64,000 nucleotides of DNA from positions 310,001 through 374,000 of the forward strand of contig CAWJCB010000008.1 of NCBI GenBank assembly GCA_963841105.1, written 5' to 3'. The notes under the pieces are model-generated. The model had not been told where the DNA came from, did not search any database, and saw only the letters and a list, made by a program, of their open reading frames with translations. A program made the position numbers and the translations under genes. Shown here piece by piece: positions 39,942 through 48,359 of this stretch (position 1 is the first letter of the stretch; each line of letters begins with the position of its first letter). This stretch comes from VAZQ01 sp963841105. GTDB lineage: Bacteria > Pseudomonadota > Alphaproteobacteria > Rhizobiales > Xanthobacteraceae.

Positions 39942-40398
39942 TGCTAAGCCCTCCGACCAACAGGCTTCCCCGAAGCCTTCTCCTCCTCTCAATCGTCCCA
40001 AGAGGAAGAACCACCGCAAGGCACGGCGCTGGTTGATGATGCCGATCGCATTGACTGCTAGCCCACGTTGCGATCGGCGAATTTAGGAAGAAGGCTAGGC
40101 TAAGACTTTGGTAAGACGAGGGCAGCTCTCGAACAATCAATACAGCAGGAACAGTCGGGAATTGAGAGTGCAGCCCCGCCGCCCGATTCCATAAAGCAAA
40201 TATTTCCCAGCAAATCGAATGCGGATAATGGATCGCGCCGAGATGGCTACCATTCGTGCCAGCTGTGTCCTCTTGGCCACACCCAATGAAATAGTTCACA
40301 GATGGTTTGCGTTTTAATGTCAGATTCCCAAGGGTGAGTCAGATTCTTCAATGCCGACGCGCGCCACGTGAACCGCGGCCACTGGGGGAATTGGCGCC
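39942..40398. other. Intergenic, no gene seen
   Basis: Between the divergently placed transpeptidase and the zinc-ribbon gene. Should contain both promoters; none is obvious enough to place. Confidence 0.35.
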
Positions 40399-40626
40399 AT
40401 GGCTAATGAGAGTCCTGCAAGAAAGTGCGTTTATCACGTTGTTTGCCTTTGCTGCGGCGGACCGCTCCCAAAAGATACCGACGCCCTCCGCGATAGCGAT
40501 CACACGATCGTCTGCAATTGTGGGTCGGAAGTGATGTTTCAAAATAAAGCGTTATCGAGCGACTTCGGTGAATTCGATCGAATTATGCGTCATTTAAGAA
40601 CGAGTCATAACGGAGAGTGTCGCTGA
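40399..40626 (+). CDS. Small zinc-ribbon-like protein (75 aa)
   Basis: Two cysteine pairs, CLCCGGPLP and IVCNCGSEV, form a probable zinc ribbon, followed by an acidic-helical tail (FGEFDRIMRHLRTSHNGE). The ATG has GGGGGAA about 8 bases upstream. No function known. Confidence 0.6.
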   Translation: MANESPARKCVYHVVCLCCGGPLPKDTDALRDSDHTIVCNCGSEVMFQNKALSSDFGEFDRIMRHLRTSHNGECR

Positions 40627-40843
40627 GCGGTTCTTCCGATCAACGCGGCGCGGCGTTCAAGTTCAATCCGTATCTCGATTTCGAAGACTGAAACGGCGCT
40701 GCAGCTTGGCAGCGCAGCTGCGTGATTTTTGCAACTGTCAGCATATTTTTGAATTGGGTAACCGTGCTGCACTGATTTTCTCCTCCATTGGTCGTTAAAT
40801 TTTGCAACTGCAAGACGCTAACTGATTTGTTTAGAGGCATCTG

Positions 40844-41074
40844 ATGATCACGAGCAGCAGGTATCTCATGAACGGCAGCCCCACCCGCTGCACGTTCTGC
40901 AACGGGCCGTTCCATCCCTGCAATGGTTTTGTTGAGTTTTGGCGGTCGTCTAACGGCGACCACTTCTGTTCAGAGTTTTGCGCAGACGACGCCGAGGAGG
41001 CTCACTTTCGAAAGCGCCATGCCGCCACGCTCGGTTGCCGCGCACTCGATAACCCATCCGCGACCCCTCTCTAG
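40844..41074 (+). CDS. Small treble-clef/MYM-like zinc protein (76 aa)
   Basis: RCTFCNGPFHP and HFCSEFCADDAEEAHF give a CxxC...CxxxC pattern like the MYM or FCS zinc fingers common in small rhizobial proteins. GAGG lies about 7 bases upstream of ATG 40844; an internal ATG at residue 9 is a second option. Likely a small nucleic-acid or protein-binding finger. Confidence 0.6.
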   Translation: MITSSRYLMNGSPTRCTFCNGPFHPCNGFVEFWRSSNGDHFCSEFCADDAEEAHFRKRHAATLGCRALDNPSATPL

Positions 41075-41243
41075 GATTGCCGATTTAGGCTGCCGTCATA
41101 GTCCATTCGGATGGCATCAGCCTGGCGTACCGCAGCGGTAGAGAGCACCGCGTAACGAGTGGAGCAGGTGACCGCGGTCCCAAAGTAATCCTCCCACAAG
41201 CAAGTATGGGAAACGCGCTCGTCATCAACGCTCAGAGGATGGA

Positions 41244-41690
41244 TCAATCCTGTTCGGCCGCTGTTGTCGGCGCCGGCTCGATCATCGTTTCAGATACCGG
41301 TTCGGCTACCTTCGCAGCAGGTATGGGGCCGCCCTCGGTCACGATTGTCGGTTCGGCTGTTTTGAGAGCATTGGACCCAAGGATCAAAGCACCCAACATG
41401 ACCGCCGCCACACACAGGGCGGATATCCAACTCCAACTGCCACGATCCTCCGCCGCTGTCATTCGATCTTCGTTGATCATCTCCTTTGGTGTACCAAAAT
41501 CTGCCTCCCCGCGCGGTCGGTCTGGATTGAGGAGCGGAAAGAAGCGGTTTTCAAACTCCTCCGTGGCCTCTGGCACCCCTGCGTCGCCAACAGCTGAAAG
41601 AAGGTATTCATAAAGATTCACACCCATCCGGCCATTCCCAAAGTCCTGGGCGTGGCGCTGCTCTAGGGTGTCGAAGACGCGCTTTCGCAT
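41244..41690 (-). CDS. Single-pass membrane protein (148 aa), unknown
   Basis: Cytoplasmic N-terminal half (MRKRVFDTLEQRHAQDFG, VNLYEYLLSAVGDAG), one transmembrane helix (WISALCVAAVMLGALILG) and a Pro/Ala/Glu-rich outer tail. ATG 41690 has GGAGAT upstream; an upstream GTG in frame would add nine residues. The IS66 element is inserted about 50 bases upstream, separating the gene from its original promoter region. Confidence 0.55.
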   Translation of the reverse strand: MRKRVFDTLEQRHAQDFGNGRMGVNLYEYLLSAVGDAGVPEATEEFENRFFPLLNPDRPRGEADFGTPKEMINEDRMTAAEDRGSWSWISALCVAAVMLGALILGSNALKTAEPTIVTEGGPIPAAKVAEPVSETMIEPAPTTAAEQD

Positions 41691-41739
41691 TTTATCTCCA
41701 GCGCGTATCGTTTCCACAAATGCCGCTTGATGCTCAAAC

Positions 41740-41762
41740 GTTAGCGGTTCTCTGATCCCACG
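41740..41762. repeat. IS66 terminal inverted repeat (tnpC side)
   Basis: Starts GTTAGCGGTTCTCTGATCCC. Reverse complement of the other end with one mismatch; preceded by the 8-base target duplication. Confidence 0.9.
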
Positions 41763-41822
41763 GCTTTTAGGGCTTGTTTTTTTGTCAGGCGTGTGCGGCG
41801 CGATGAGCGCAGCCCGTGCGGC

Positions 41823-43414
41823 TCACGCCGCGAGCCGATTGGTTGTGCGACTTGCTGCCCAGGCCCAGGGCATGAGCTCGTCGAGGCGCGATTCGGGCCA
41901 GAGATTGACGAGCTTGGTGAGCACGTCAGCGAAGGTAGGCTTGCGGATCGACGCCGTGCAATTTGCAGGTCTCGACCAGCGAAGCAAGGCAAGCCCAGTT
42001 CTCTGCACCCGCATCGTGCCCGGCGAAGAGCGCGTTCTTGCGATTGAGCGCGATGGGGCGCATGCCTCTTTCCACGATGTTGGTGTCGAGCTCGATGCGG
42101 CCGTCTTCGAGGAAGCGAACGAGACCGTCCCAATGGTTCAAGCCGTAGCGGATGGCCTCGGCGATGACAGACTTGCCAGAGACATGCGCGAGTTGCTCCT
42201 CAAGCCAGGTTTTGAGAGCCAGCACGAGCGGCTTGCTCTTTTCCTTGCGCACAGTACGGCGCGCATCGGCGCTTCTGCCGCGGATCGTCTTCTCGATCGC
42301 GTACAGCGCGGCGATGCGCTCCAGGGCTTCGCTCGCGATTGGCGCCGAACCGCCCTTTGCGATATCGAAGAACTTTCTTCGCAAGTGTGCCCAGCAGAAG
42401 GCGAGCGTGATCGCGTCGCCGGCCCGTGTATCATCGGCAATGGTCTTGTAAGCCGCGTATCCGTCGCATTGCACGATGCCGCGATAGCTCTCGAGCAGCT
42501 TGAGCGCGTGGACGGCGCCGCGGCCCGGTGCATAGGTGTAGGCGACGGCGGGCGGATCGGTTCCACCCCACGGCCTGTCATCGCGGGCGATCGCCCAGAA
42601 GTATCCCTTCTTCGTGCGTCCACGGCCTGGATCGAGTACCGGCGCCACGGTCTCATCGACCGCGATCTTGACCGAGCTCGAGAATGAGCTCTCGCAGCCG
42701 AAGATAAAGCGGCTTCAGCTCCGCGGCGGCATAGCCTACCCAGAACGCCAGTGTCGCGCGTTCGATCGCGATGCCTTGGCTCAGCAGTATCTGGGCCTGG
42801 CGATAGAGCGGCAAATGCCAAGCGTATTTGGCGGTCAGGACATAGGCCACCATCGCCTCGGTCGGCAGCCCGCTCTTGATCAGCCGTTCCGGCGCGGGTG
42901 CCTGCACCACGGCCTGTTCGCAGGCGCGGCAGGCGTATTTGGGACGGTGTGTGACGACCACGCGGAACTGCGCGGGGATCACATCCAGCCGCTCAGACTT
43001 CTCTTCACCGATCACATGCATGGGCGCCTTGCAACACGGACAGTTCATATCTTCAGGAGCGATCGTTACGTCCACGCGCGGCAGATGAAGCGGCAGCGCC
43101 CCGCGATTGGCGCGGCGCGTCTCGGAACGCACCTTTGCTGCTTGCACGTCGTTCTTGTCGTCGCAGGCCTCGCTCTCGGAAATTGCTTGCTCGATATCCT
43201 CGAGCGCCAGAAGCAGCTGGTCGCGATCAAGCTTCTCCGAACGCCTGCCGAACTGGGCGCGGCTCAGCTGGCGAAGCAGATGGCGCAGGCGATCAATTTG
43301 CGAGAGCGCGCGGTCGCGCTCTGCCATCGCGGCGTCGCGCTGCGTCCACGCCGTCATCACCAGTGCACGCAGCGTTTCGATATCCCCGGGAAGCTGATTT
43401 GCGACCTCGCTCAC
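41823..43414 (-). pseudogene. tnpC: IS66 transposase TnpC, two frameshifts
   Basis: DDE transposase of IS66, about 530 aa. N-terminal helical region with the leucine-rich DRALSQIDRLRHLLRQLSRA and QFGRRSEKLDRDQL, a zinc-finger-like CPCCKAPMHVIGEE and CRACEQAV, then the catalytic core: VAPVLDPGRGRTKKGYFWA, IVQCDGYAAYK (second Asp) and NIVERGMRPIALNRKNAL (Glu). One base change near 42655 is needed to join ELGQD/SVKIAVDET, and one extra C near 41931 cuts off the last 35 residues (ADVLTKLVNLWPESRLDELM). As written, no functional transposase would be made. Confidence 0.9.
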
Positions 43415-43484
43415 GCGCTACACTGAATCAGATTCGCGTGCCTGTGTGGCGCAAATTCCGCGCCCCCGATTCACTTTACCGCAC

Positions 43485-43853
43485 TTACTGCACAGCTATC
43501 GGTCGCACTATCTCCGGCACGTGCACGCGCGTCCAATCCAGTCCCTCAATCAATGCAGCCAACTGCGCCGGCGACAGCTGCATCATGCCGTCCATGATCG
43601 GCGGCCATTTGAAACCGCCTTTCTCGAGACGCTTCCAGACCAACAGAAAACCACTGCCGTCCCAGAGCAGAATCTTCACGCGGTCCGTCCGTTTGGCACG
43701 GAACACGATGATCGCGCCCGAGAACGGATCCTGCGCCAGGACTTCCTTGGCCAGCGCCGCCAGGCCGTTTGCGCCTTTACGAAAATCTACCGGCTTGGCT
43801 GCGATCAGAACCCGCACGCCACCTGATAGCGGCACACCAGGAATGGTGCTCAT
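43485..43853 (-). CDS. tnpB: IS66 Orf2 protein TnpB (122 aa)
   Basis: Accessory protein of IS66 transposition. IAAKPVDFRKGANGLAALA is the family signature, followed by VFRAKRTDRVKILLWDGSG and a C-terminal WTRVHVPEIV. Its ATG overlaps the tnpA stop by 4 bases (ATGA). Frame intact. Confidence 0.95.
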   Translation of the reverse strand: MSTIPGVPLSGGVRVLIAAKPVDFRKGANGLAALAKEVLAQDPFSGAIIVFRAKRTDRVKILLWDGSGFLLVWKRLEKGGFKWPPIMDGMMQLSPAQLAALIEGLDWTRVHVPEIVRPIAVQ

Positions 43854-44257
43854 GCCGCCGCCTTGACGGCGCGCAGCACGTCGACCAGCAGGCGCATATC
43901 GACGCCCGGCACAGCACGCACGACAAAATCCTTGATTGCAATCTCAATGGGGGTCGATGCAACAGCGGTCGGCGCTTGCCTCATCTCCGTTGCAGTCGCG
44001 ACAATCGGTACAAACAGCGCACCCTCATCGACCGGAAGCGCTAAGCGGCCCTCCTTCGCGGCGCGAATCCAGTTGAACAGATGCTGCGAGCTCACGTCAT
44101 GCCGCCGCGCAACCTCAGCAACAGGAAGCCCGGCATTCAGCGTCTCGGCGACGATCCGCCCTTTCTCCTGCGCCGTCCAGCGCCGCCGGCGTCCGACCCC
44201 GGTGCGAATCTCCACCCGTCCACACCCGAGCTTTGTGTCGCATATAGTGTCGGTCAT
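43850..44257 (-). CDS. tnpA: IS66 Orf1 protein TnpA (135 aa)
   Basis: HTH protein of IS66 (transposase-8-like). GRRRRWTAQEKGRIVAETL then GLPVAEVARRHDVSSQHLFN form the helix-turn-helix that binds the element ends; the C-terminal half is hydrophobic-helical (RLLVDVLRAVKAAA). ATG 44257 chosen as it fits the family start; an in-frame ATG 12 codons upstream is possible. Confidence 0.9.
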   Translation of the reverse strand: MTDTICDTKLGCGRVEIRTGVGRRRRWTAQEKGRIVAETLNAGLPVAEVARRHDVSSQHLFNWIRAAKEGRLALPVDEGALFVPIVATATEMRQAPTAVASTPIEIAIKDFVVRAVPGVDMRLLVDVLRAVKAAA

Positions 44258-44319
44258 ATGTGCGAAACTTTCCCGCCAAATCAGCGAGAACACTGCGACA
44301 TCCCGCGCGCGAACATCAA

Positions 44320-44342
44320 CGTGGGATCAGAGGACCGCTAAC
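44320..44342. repeat. IS66 terminal inverted repeat (tnpA side)
   Basis: Ends AGGACCGCTAAC, matching the other end in reverse complement with one mismatch; followed at once by the 8-base duplication GCTCAAAC. Confidence 0.9.
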
Positions 44343-44616
44343 GCTCAAACACCGTTCCCCCCTTTCGATCGCGACCTCGCCGGTGACGTTTTCCCCCTTC
44401 AAAATAGACATCGCGATGGGCAATTTTGGCGCCTAATCGTGGCCGAAACCGGCCCGACTTGTTGATCGCGGCTCATGATGGCAAGTGCGAGATCACAGGC
44501 TGCAATGTTCTCGATGTGTTGGAAGCCAGTCGCTTCGAGTGACCGTCAGCCCACCATTCATTCGCCACCACCAGGGGCGCGAAGATCTCTGGGACCGCAG
44601 GGTCGTCAGCTCGTCT

Positions 44617-44850
44617 TTAAGCCGAGCAATTGCTTCGCGTGCCCCCATTAGGGTCAGCGGTCATTTCCAGGAGTTTGGTCAGAAGCTTTTCTGCTTGCTG
44701 GGGCTCAGGGTTAGCCCGAAACTCCAGCTGGTGGTCGGCCATAACCCTTTCCAGCCTCGCAATCTCCACCTGCCACTTCTCGATTTCTGCCTTGAGTGCG
44801 GTGGCGGTCGGCGGACCTTCGGCTGCTTGGTTGAATTGTTCAAGGGCCAT
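44617..44850 (-). CDS. Small coiled-coil protein (77 aa)
   Basis: Start ATG 44850 has GAGGAG about 5 bases upstream. The product is one long charged helix (KAEIEKWQVEIARLERVMAD, AEKLLTKLLEMTADPNG). A second piece, REAIARLKDELTTLR, lies just downstream in another frame, so the original protein may have been longer and lost its end by a frameshift near 44635. Function unknown. Confidence 0.5.
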   Translation of the reverse strand: MALEQFNQAAEGPPTATALKAEIEKWQVEIARLERVMADHQLEFRANPEPQQAEKLLTKLLEMTADPNGGTRSNCSA

Positions 44851-45083
44851 CGGCGCTCCTCGGGGTCGTCTAGGCTGGCGCAACTGCGCTAAAGTGGCCC
44901 ATAATTTTTCGTGTCGAAGCTCCGCATGCCTGCACCCTGACGCAGGGTTGAGTTTGCGCAGTCTCGATAACCACCAAAAGGGTGCCGCGGCCAAATCACA
45001 TGGCGCGGCAACCGAGTGAACGGATTTATCCACGACACGCGTCGCGCGAAGGTGACCGTCTCTTGATATGCTAGTGTTGATAG

Positions 45084-45419
45084 ATGATCGCCCATTCACT
45101 TGCAAAAGAGCTAAAAGAGGCGGGATTTCGGCAAAGCGAACGTGCACGTGCTCAGCAGCAGGCGGGATACGAGTACGTAAGCATACCCAACCTCGCTGCC
45201 CTTATTGAAGCGTGTGGAGAACATTTTGGGGCTCTGGGCAGAGAGTCCGATTGTTGGGTAGCGTGTGAATACGTCTCAGATGATGGCGAATGGAAAAATG
45301 CTTTTGAGGGCGAAACCCCGGAAGACGCGGTGGCGCGGCTCTGGCTTTCGCTAAATCAGCGGGCAGCGGGAGAGTGCGCGGTCGGCCCATCGATAGAACC
45401 TCCCGCCAAGGAAGAGTAA
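45084..45419 (+). CDS. Hypothetical protein (111 aa)
   Basis: Compact acidic protein: SLAKELKEAGFRQSERARAQ, YVSIPNLAALIEACGEHFGAL, then EGETPEDAVARLWLSLNQR. This pattern (modification of a value, followed by TPEDAVARLWLAL) is typical of small phage or mobile-element proteins of unknown function. No clear ribosome binding site; composition and length support it. Confidence 0.6.
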   Translation: MIAHSLAKELKEAGFRQSERARAQQQAGYEYVSIPNLAALIEACGEHFGALGRESDCWVACEYVSDDGEWKNAFEGETPEDAVARLWLSLNQRAAGECAVGPSIEPPAKEE

Positions 45420-45494
45420 CGAGAAAAGCATGAAAATCGAGACTTTTGACGTTTACTGGCATGACGAGGGAGCTGCTGTGGAAGGGCGCGCGCA

Positions 45495-46505
45495 TCATTG
45501 GATTACTTGGAGATGATGTAGCGTAATTTCTGGCGGACAATTGAAGCGCACTGGGACTAGGGACGAACCTGCTCCAACTGACGTATATCCAATCATTCCG
45601 CGATATTTCCAAGCACCACAACCCATATATCGCGGAAGAACCGAATGAAGAGTGATTGGAATTCGCCCGGGAAGGCAAATCTGGCCGCCGTGAGTATGTC
45701 CGCTCAGCAAGATACTAAAGTCCGCAAGGGCAGCCTGCCGGTAAATTTCTGGGGTATGTGAAAGTAGGATCGAAAACTCGTTACTCGGTATTCCGGCCGC
45801 AGCTTTTTCGATGTTATCCGCACGATAAAAATGGGCATCGTCGATACCGGCAAGATATATGCGTTGGTGGTTGCGCTCTATTGTTTCGGATTCATTGAGC
45901 AACATTCGAATACCCATCTCTTCCAGACCCGGGAGCATGCAGACGGTGTCATAATTTCCCAGTACGCCATAAGTTGGTTTCTTGAGCTCTGCGCAAATCT
46001 GGGACATACCCGCCAGAGTTGCCTCGTAGGACCCAAAGCTCTGACCTCTATAGTCGCCAGTAAAGACGCACAGGTCGTAATCGATTTTCTTCAATATTGC
46101 CGCGAGGCATGTCATCGCATCTTGGCTCATATCGACATGCAGATCGCTGAGCTGAAGAATCTTGTATCCATCAAACTCTTTCGGGATTTGAGGCGACCTG
46201 ATGTAGTTTTGCCGGACTTCAATTTGTGCAGCGTTCCTGCGACCGCGCCAATACAATCCCGTCAATCTCAGGCATGTTCGAATTACAAAATGTGATGATG
46301 TAAAATTCTTGATGTGAGATACTTGAGCTTCGTGATCGGCTTCAATCCCAAGCCGTAATTTAGCGTGCAATCGTCCAAGACGGCGTTGCAAAAAAGCAAA
46401 AAGCTCCTTGTTCACTGACTGAGAATGACTGTAGGCAAAGAGGGACGTTGATAGCTCTTCATCGAGCTGAATTGCACTCGATGGAGGTGCCGTTCGGAAT
46501 CGCAT
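45495..46505 (-). CDS. Metallophosphoesterase (336 aa)
   Basis: Calcineurin-like phosphoesterase. Metal-site motifs in order: ILQLSDLHVD, FTGDYRG, VLGNYDT, LLSHTPEIY and LLSGHTHGGQICLPG. The usual GNHD is GNYD here, so the catalytic histidine is replaced, which may lower activity or mark a subfamily. The N-terminal 100 residues are a separate helical region (TSLFAYSHSQSVNKELFAF) without a signal peptide. ATG 46505 chosen; earlier in-frame codons look unnatural. Visibly more A/T-rich than the flanking core genes, as expected for an island gene. Confidence 0.85.
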   Translation of the reverse strand: MRFRTAPPSSAIQLDEELSTSLFAYSHSQSVNKELFAFLQRRLGRLHAKLRLGIEADHEAQVSHIKNFTSSHFVIRTCLRLTGLYWRGRRNAAQIEVRQNYIRSPQIPKEFDGYKILQLSDLHVDMSQDAMTCLAAILKKIDYDLCVFTGDYRGQSFGSYEATLAGMSQICAELKKPTYGVLGNYDTVCMLPGLEEMGIRMLLNESETIERNHQRIYLAGIDDAHFYRADNIEKAAAGIPSNEFSILLSHTPEIYRQAALADFSILLSGHTHGGQICLPGRIPITLHSVLPRYMGCGAWKYRGMIGYTSVGAGSSLVPVRFNCPPEITLHHLQVIQ

Positions 46506-46611
46506 ATAGAAGTTCGCTCTTGCGCGTAGCGCCGTGACTATCAAGGCATGGTCAGGTGGGCGGCGGCGGCAATAGCAAGGATCCGCCTCGACCGCATGAA
46601 AGAGGTGTTTA

Positions 46612-46863
46612 TCAATGCACACTCACATTGTTGATTTCGATGACCATGCCCCATCCGGATTTGCTTTCAGGAATGGGAACATCGCGCACCACAACTCCCG
46701 GCTCTAGCGATATCCAGGTCATGGCGTGTAGCGTTCCAGGTCTGCCGCGTTTAGCGATGCGTCTGCCGTCGAAGATCAGGTATATGTCGGTTGCGCCATC
46801 AGGACGTGACGGGTCCTCGGGAACTGTCTCCACCACGCACTCTGGCCTGCGCTGCTCCTTCAT
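46612..46863 (-). CDS. Hypothetical protein (83 aa)
   Basis: Beta-rich small protein: ATDIYLIFDGRRIAKRG, GTLHAMTWISLEPGVVV. The reading ...YLIFDGRRIAKRGRPGT is like a short conserved protein of Bradyrhizobium genomic islands. GGAGTG lies about 6 bases upstream of the ATG. It lies about 100 bases upstream of the phosphoesterase gene, same strand. Confidence 0.6.
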   Translation of the reverse strand: MKEQRRPECVVETVPEDPSRPDGATDIYLIFDGRRIAKRGRPGTLHAMTWISLEPGVVVRDVPIPESKSGWGMVIEINNVSVH

Positions 46864-46973
46864 GCCTGCACTCCCGTTGTGGTGCTACAGGTGCTAAAAA
46901 GCGGGCCGAATGTAGCTCGCCGTCCACCAATCGGTGAAGTCGCATTTGGCCAGATCAGGCAGCGCTTAACAGC

Positions 46974-47375
46974 TCAAACGTCTTGAGGCGCCTTCGGCAA
47001 CTCCGAGGGGCCGTTGGGCAATTCGTGCTCCGGCTGCGGGTTGACTACGCGCAAGTGCGTAGGCCGTTGGCGTTTGGGGGGCGACAACGGCAGCGATTCA
47101 TTTTTGGGAACGACGCCGAACATCTGCAACGCGGTCCAGACCTCGGCCCTTATAAAATCTCGAACTCTGGCGGTGGCAATATCCTGTGCCAGCAGCTCAA
47201 CTGGCGTCGGCCGCTGCCACTTCCGCTTCTCGTAGGCGAGCTGGCGGCACGTTGGAGAGCAAAATTTTGGCACCCGTCCCCGGCCTTTGATTTTGATCTT
47301 GGTTTTGCAGCGCTCACACCGCGCCGTCTTGGGACGTCGCCGCGAGGGATGTTGCCAAGGGAGGGACGCCATCAT
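46974..47375 (-). CDS. Zinc-finger protein, island-type (133 aa)
   Basis: CERCKTKIKIKGRGRVPKFC and SPTCRQLAYEKRKW give a CxxC...CxxxC zinc finger similar to those for recognising cut or modified nucleic acid in mobile elements. The rest is charged and Pro-rich. ATG 47375 (or the next ATG) follows a palindromic region that may be its operator. Confidence 0.65.
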   Translation of the reverse strand: MMASLPWQHPSRRRPKTARCERCKTKIKIKGRGRVPKFCSPTCRQLAYEKRKWQRPTPVELLAQDIATARVRDFIRAEVWTALQMFGVVPKNESLPLSPPKRQRPTHLRVVNPQPEHELPNGPSELPKAPQDV

Positions 47376-47384
47376 TCATACATT

Positions 47385-47419
47385 CGTCAACTTCATCGTC
47401 ATTGACGTAATTATTGACG
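47385..47419. promoter_or_regulatory. Palindromic operator-like cluster
   Basis: The 11-base palindrome CGTCATTGACG (47397-47407) is flanked almost symmetrically by CGTCAA (47385-47390) and TTGACG (47414-47419). It sits just upstream of the zinc-finger gene's start. A dimeric regulator could bind it; no regulator is assigned. Confidence 0.4.
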
Positions 47420-47511
47420 ATTGGCGGTCCGCGCAAGGCGTCACGCGCCATAATTTGAAGTGAGGAGCTGGCGCGCCAACCCGCGACCCTTGGAGATCAA
47501 GCAGCAGGTGC

Positions 47512-47886
47512 TCAGACACCCCAAGCAGCGTCCCACTCCTCGGCCGTTACCGGCATTCTTTTCACTCTGCGGTGGCGTCCGGCACAGCAACCCGACAGCT
47601 TGCGAGGTGGCTTAGGCGGCTCAAGGAGAAAATAGCGGAAGTCCTGCTGCGCTTCGTGCGCTTCAGCCACCTTGCTGTGGATGAGATCAGGCAGAATTTT
47701 GATAATGCGCTGCGGGAGAGGCGCCCGGTCGTGGCGCCAGCGCCAGATCGTCATGCGGCTCACGCCAAAGAAACGAGCTGCGGCGGCATCGCTGCCAAAT
47801 ACGACCTTAAAGACGAGATCATGACGGCCGGGAGGGATCCAGCGCTCGAAACGCGACGACGTTACGAAATCAGAACGCAATGACAC
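47512..47886 (-). CDS. HTH protein of the island (124 aa)
   Basis: A Cro/YdaS-like helix-turn-helix: DAAAARFFGVSRMTIWRWRH then PLPQRIIKILPDL. Start is GTG 47886. The C terminus is Lys/Arg-rich then acidic (VTAEEWDAAWGV). It precedes the possible origin region and may regulate the primase operon; inference only. Confidence 0.65.
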   Translation of the reverse strand: MSLRSDFVTSSRFERWIPPGRHDLVFKVVFGSDAAAARFFGVSRMTIWRWRHDRAPLPQRIIKILPDLIHSKVAEAHEAQQDFRYFLLEPPKPPRKLSGCCAGRHRRVKRMPVTAEEWDAAWGV

Positions 47887-48359
47887 TATTGAACTCCAAC
47901 GTGGTTAGGCTGGCCGATCCAAAAAATTTCTGTAATGGAGCTGTTCTACTTATGATGTTGATATCACACATCATTGCAACGACACATAGACACGCTTCTG
48001 GTTGTTACAATCAAACGAAGGACAGAAATCAACTTACGACGTTAGATCAGTGTGACGATCCGGGCTTGCTTGGTCCCGCTGACATCGGTGCGACGCCCTC
48101 CCATCCGCAAGCGAAACCAAGCGGAACCCAAGTGGCACCTCATAAGTCATGGAACCATAAGCATTGTTCCGCTTGTTCCTCTTGTTCCTCTTAAAAATGT
48201 ATATTTATAACTCGCATGTGCTCTGGCCTCGCGCCCGACAAAAAACAGCGTCCTGGCTAAGCGCCCGCAAAGCGGAACGAGTGGATCAACGAGCTTTCTA
48301 TTTGATAACGTTGCACAACTTGTGTGTCACTAAGTGTCACCGAAGCGGCACAATGTACC
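47887..48359. other. Intergenic, possible replication origin region
   Basis: Repeated GGAAC/GTTCC motifs: GCGGAACC 48121, GGAACC 48151, GTTCCGC 48166, GTTCCTC 48175, GTTCCTC 48184 and GCGGAAC 48272. They flank an A/T-rich segment, AAAAATGTATATTTATAA, at 48193-48210. Located directly after the primase-helicase gene. The arrangement recalls iterons plus an unwinding element; origin function is inference. Confidence 0.4.

Larger units (their letters stand above)
41740..44342 (-). mobile_element. IS66-family insertion sequence, complete ends
   Basis: A 2,603-base element carrying tnpA, tnpB and tnpC on the minus strand. The 23-base terminal inverted repeats (41740-41762 and 44320-44342) differ at one position and begin GTTAGCGG, close to the IS66 consensus GTAAGCG. 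It is flanked on both sides by the identical 8-base sequence GCTCAAAC (41732-41739 and 44343-44350), the target duplication length typical of IS66. The intact duplication shows a single, fairly recent insertion. tnpC is frameshifted. Confidence 0.95.

Noticed and set aside
47887..48359. CRISPR-like reading of the GTTCC repeats
   Set aside because: Repeats are only 5-8 bases, irregularly spaced and in both orientations; not a CRISPR array.
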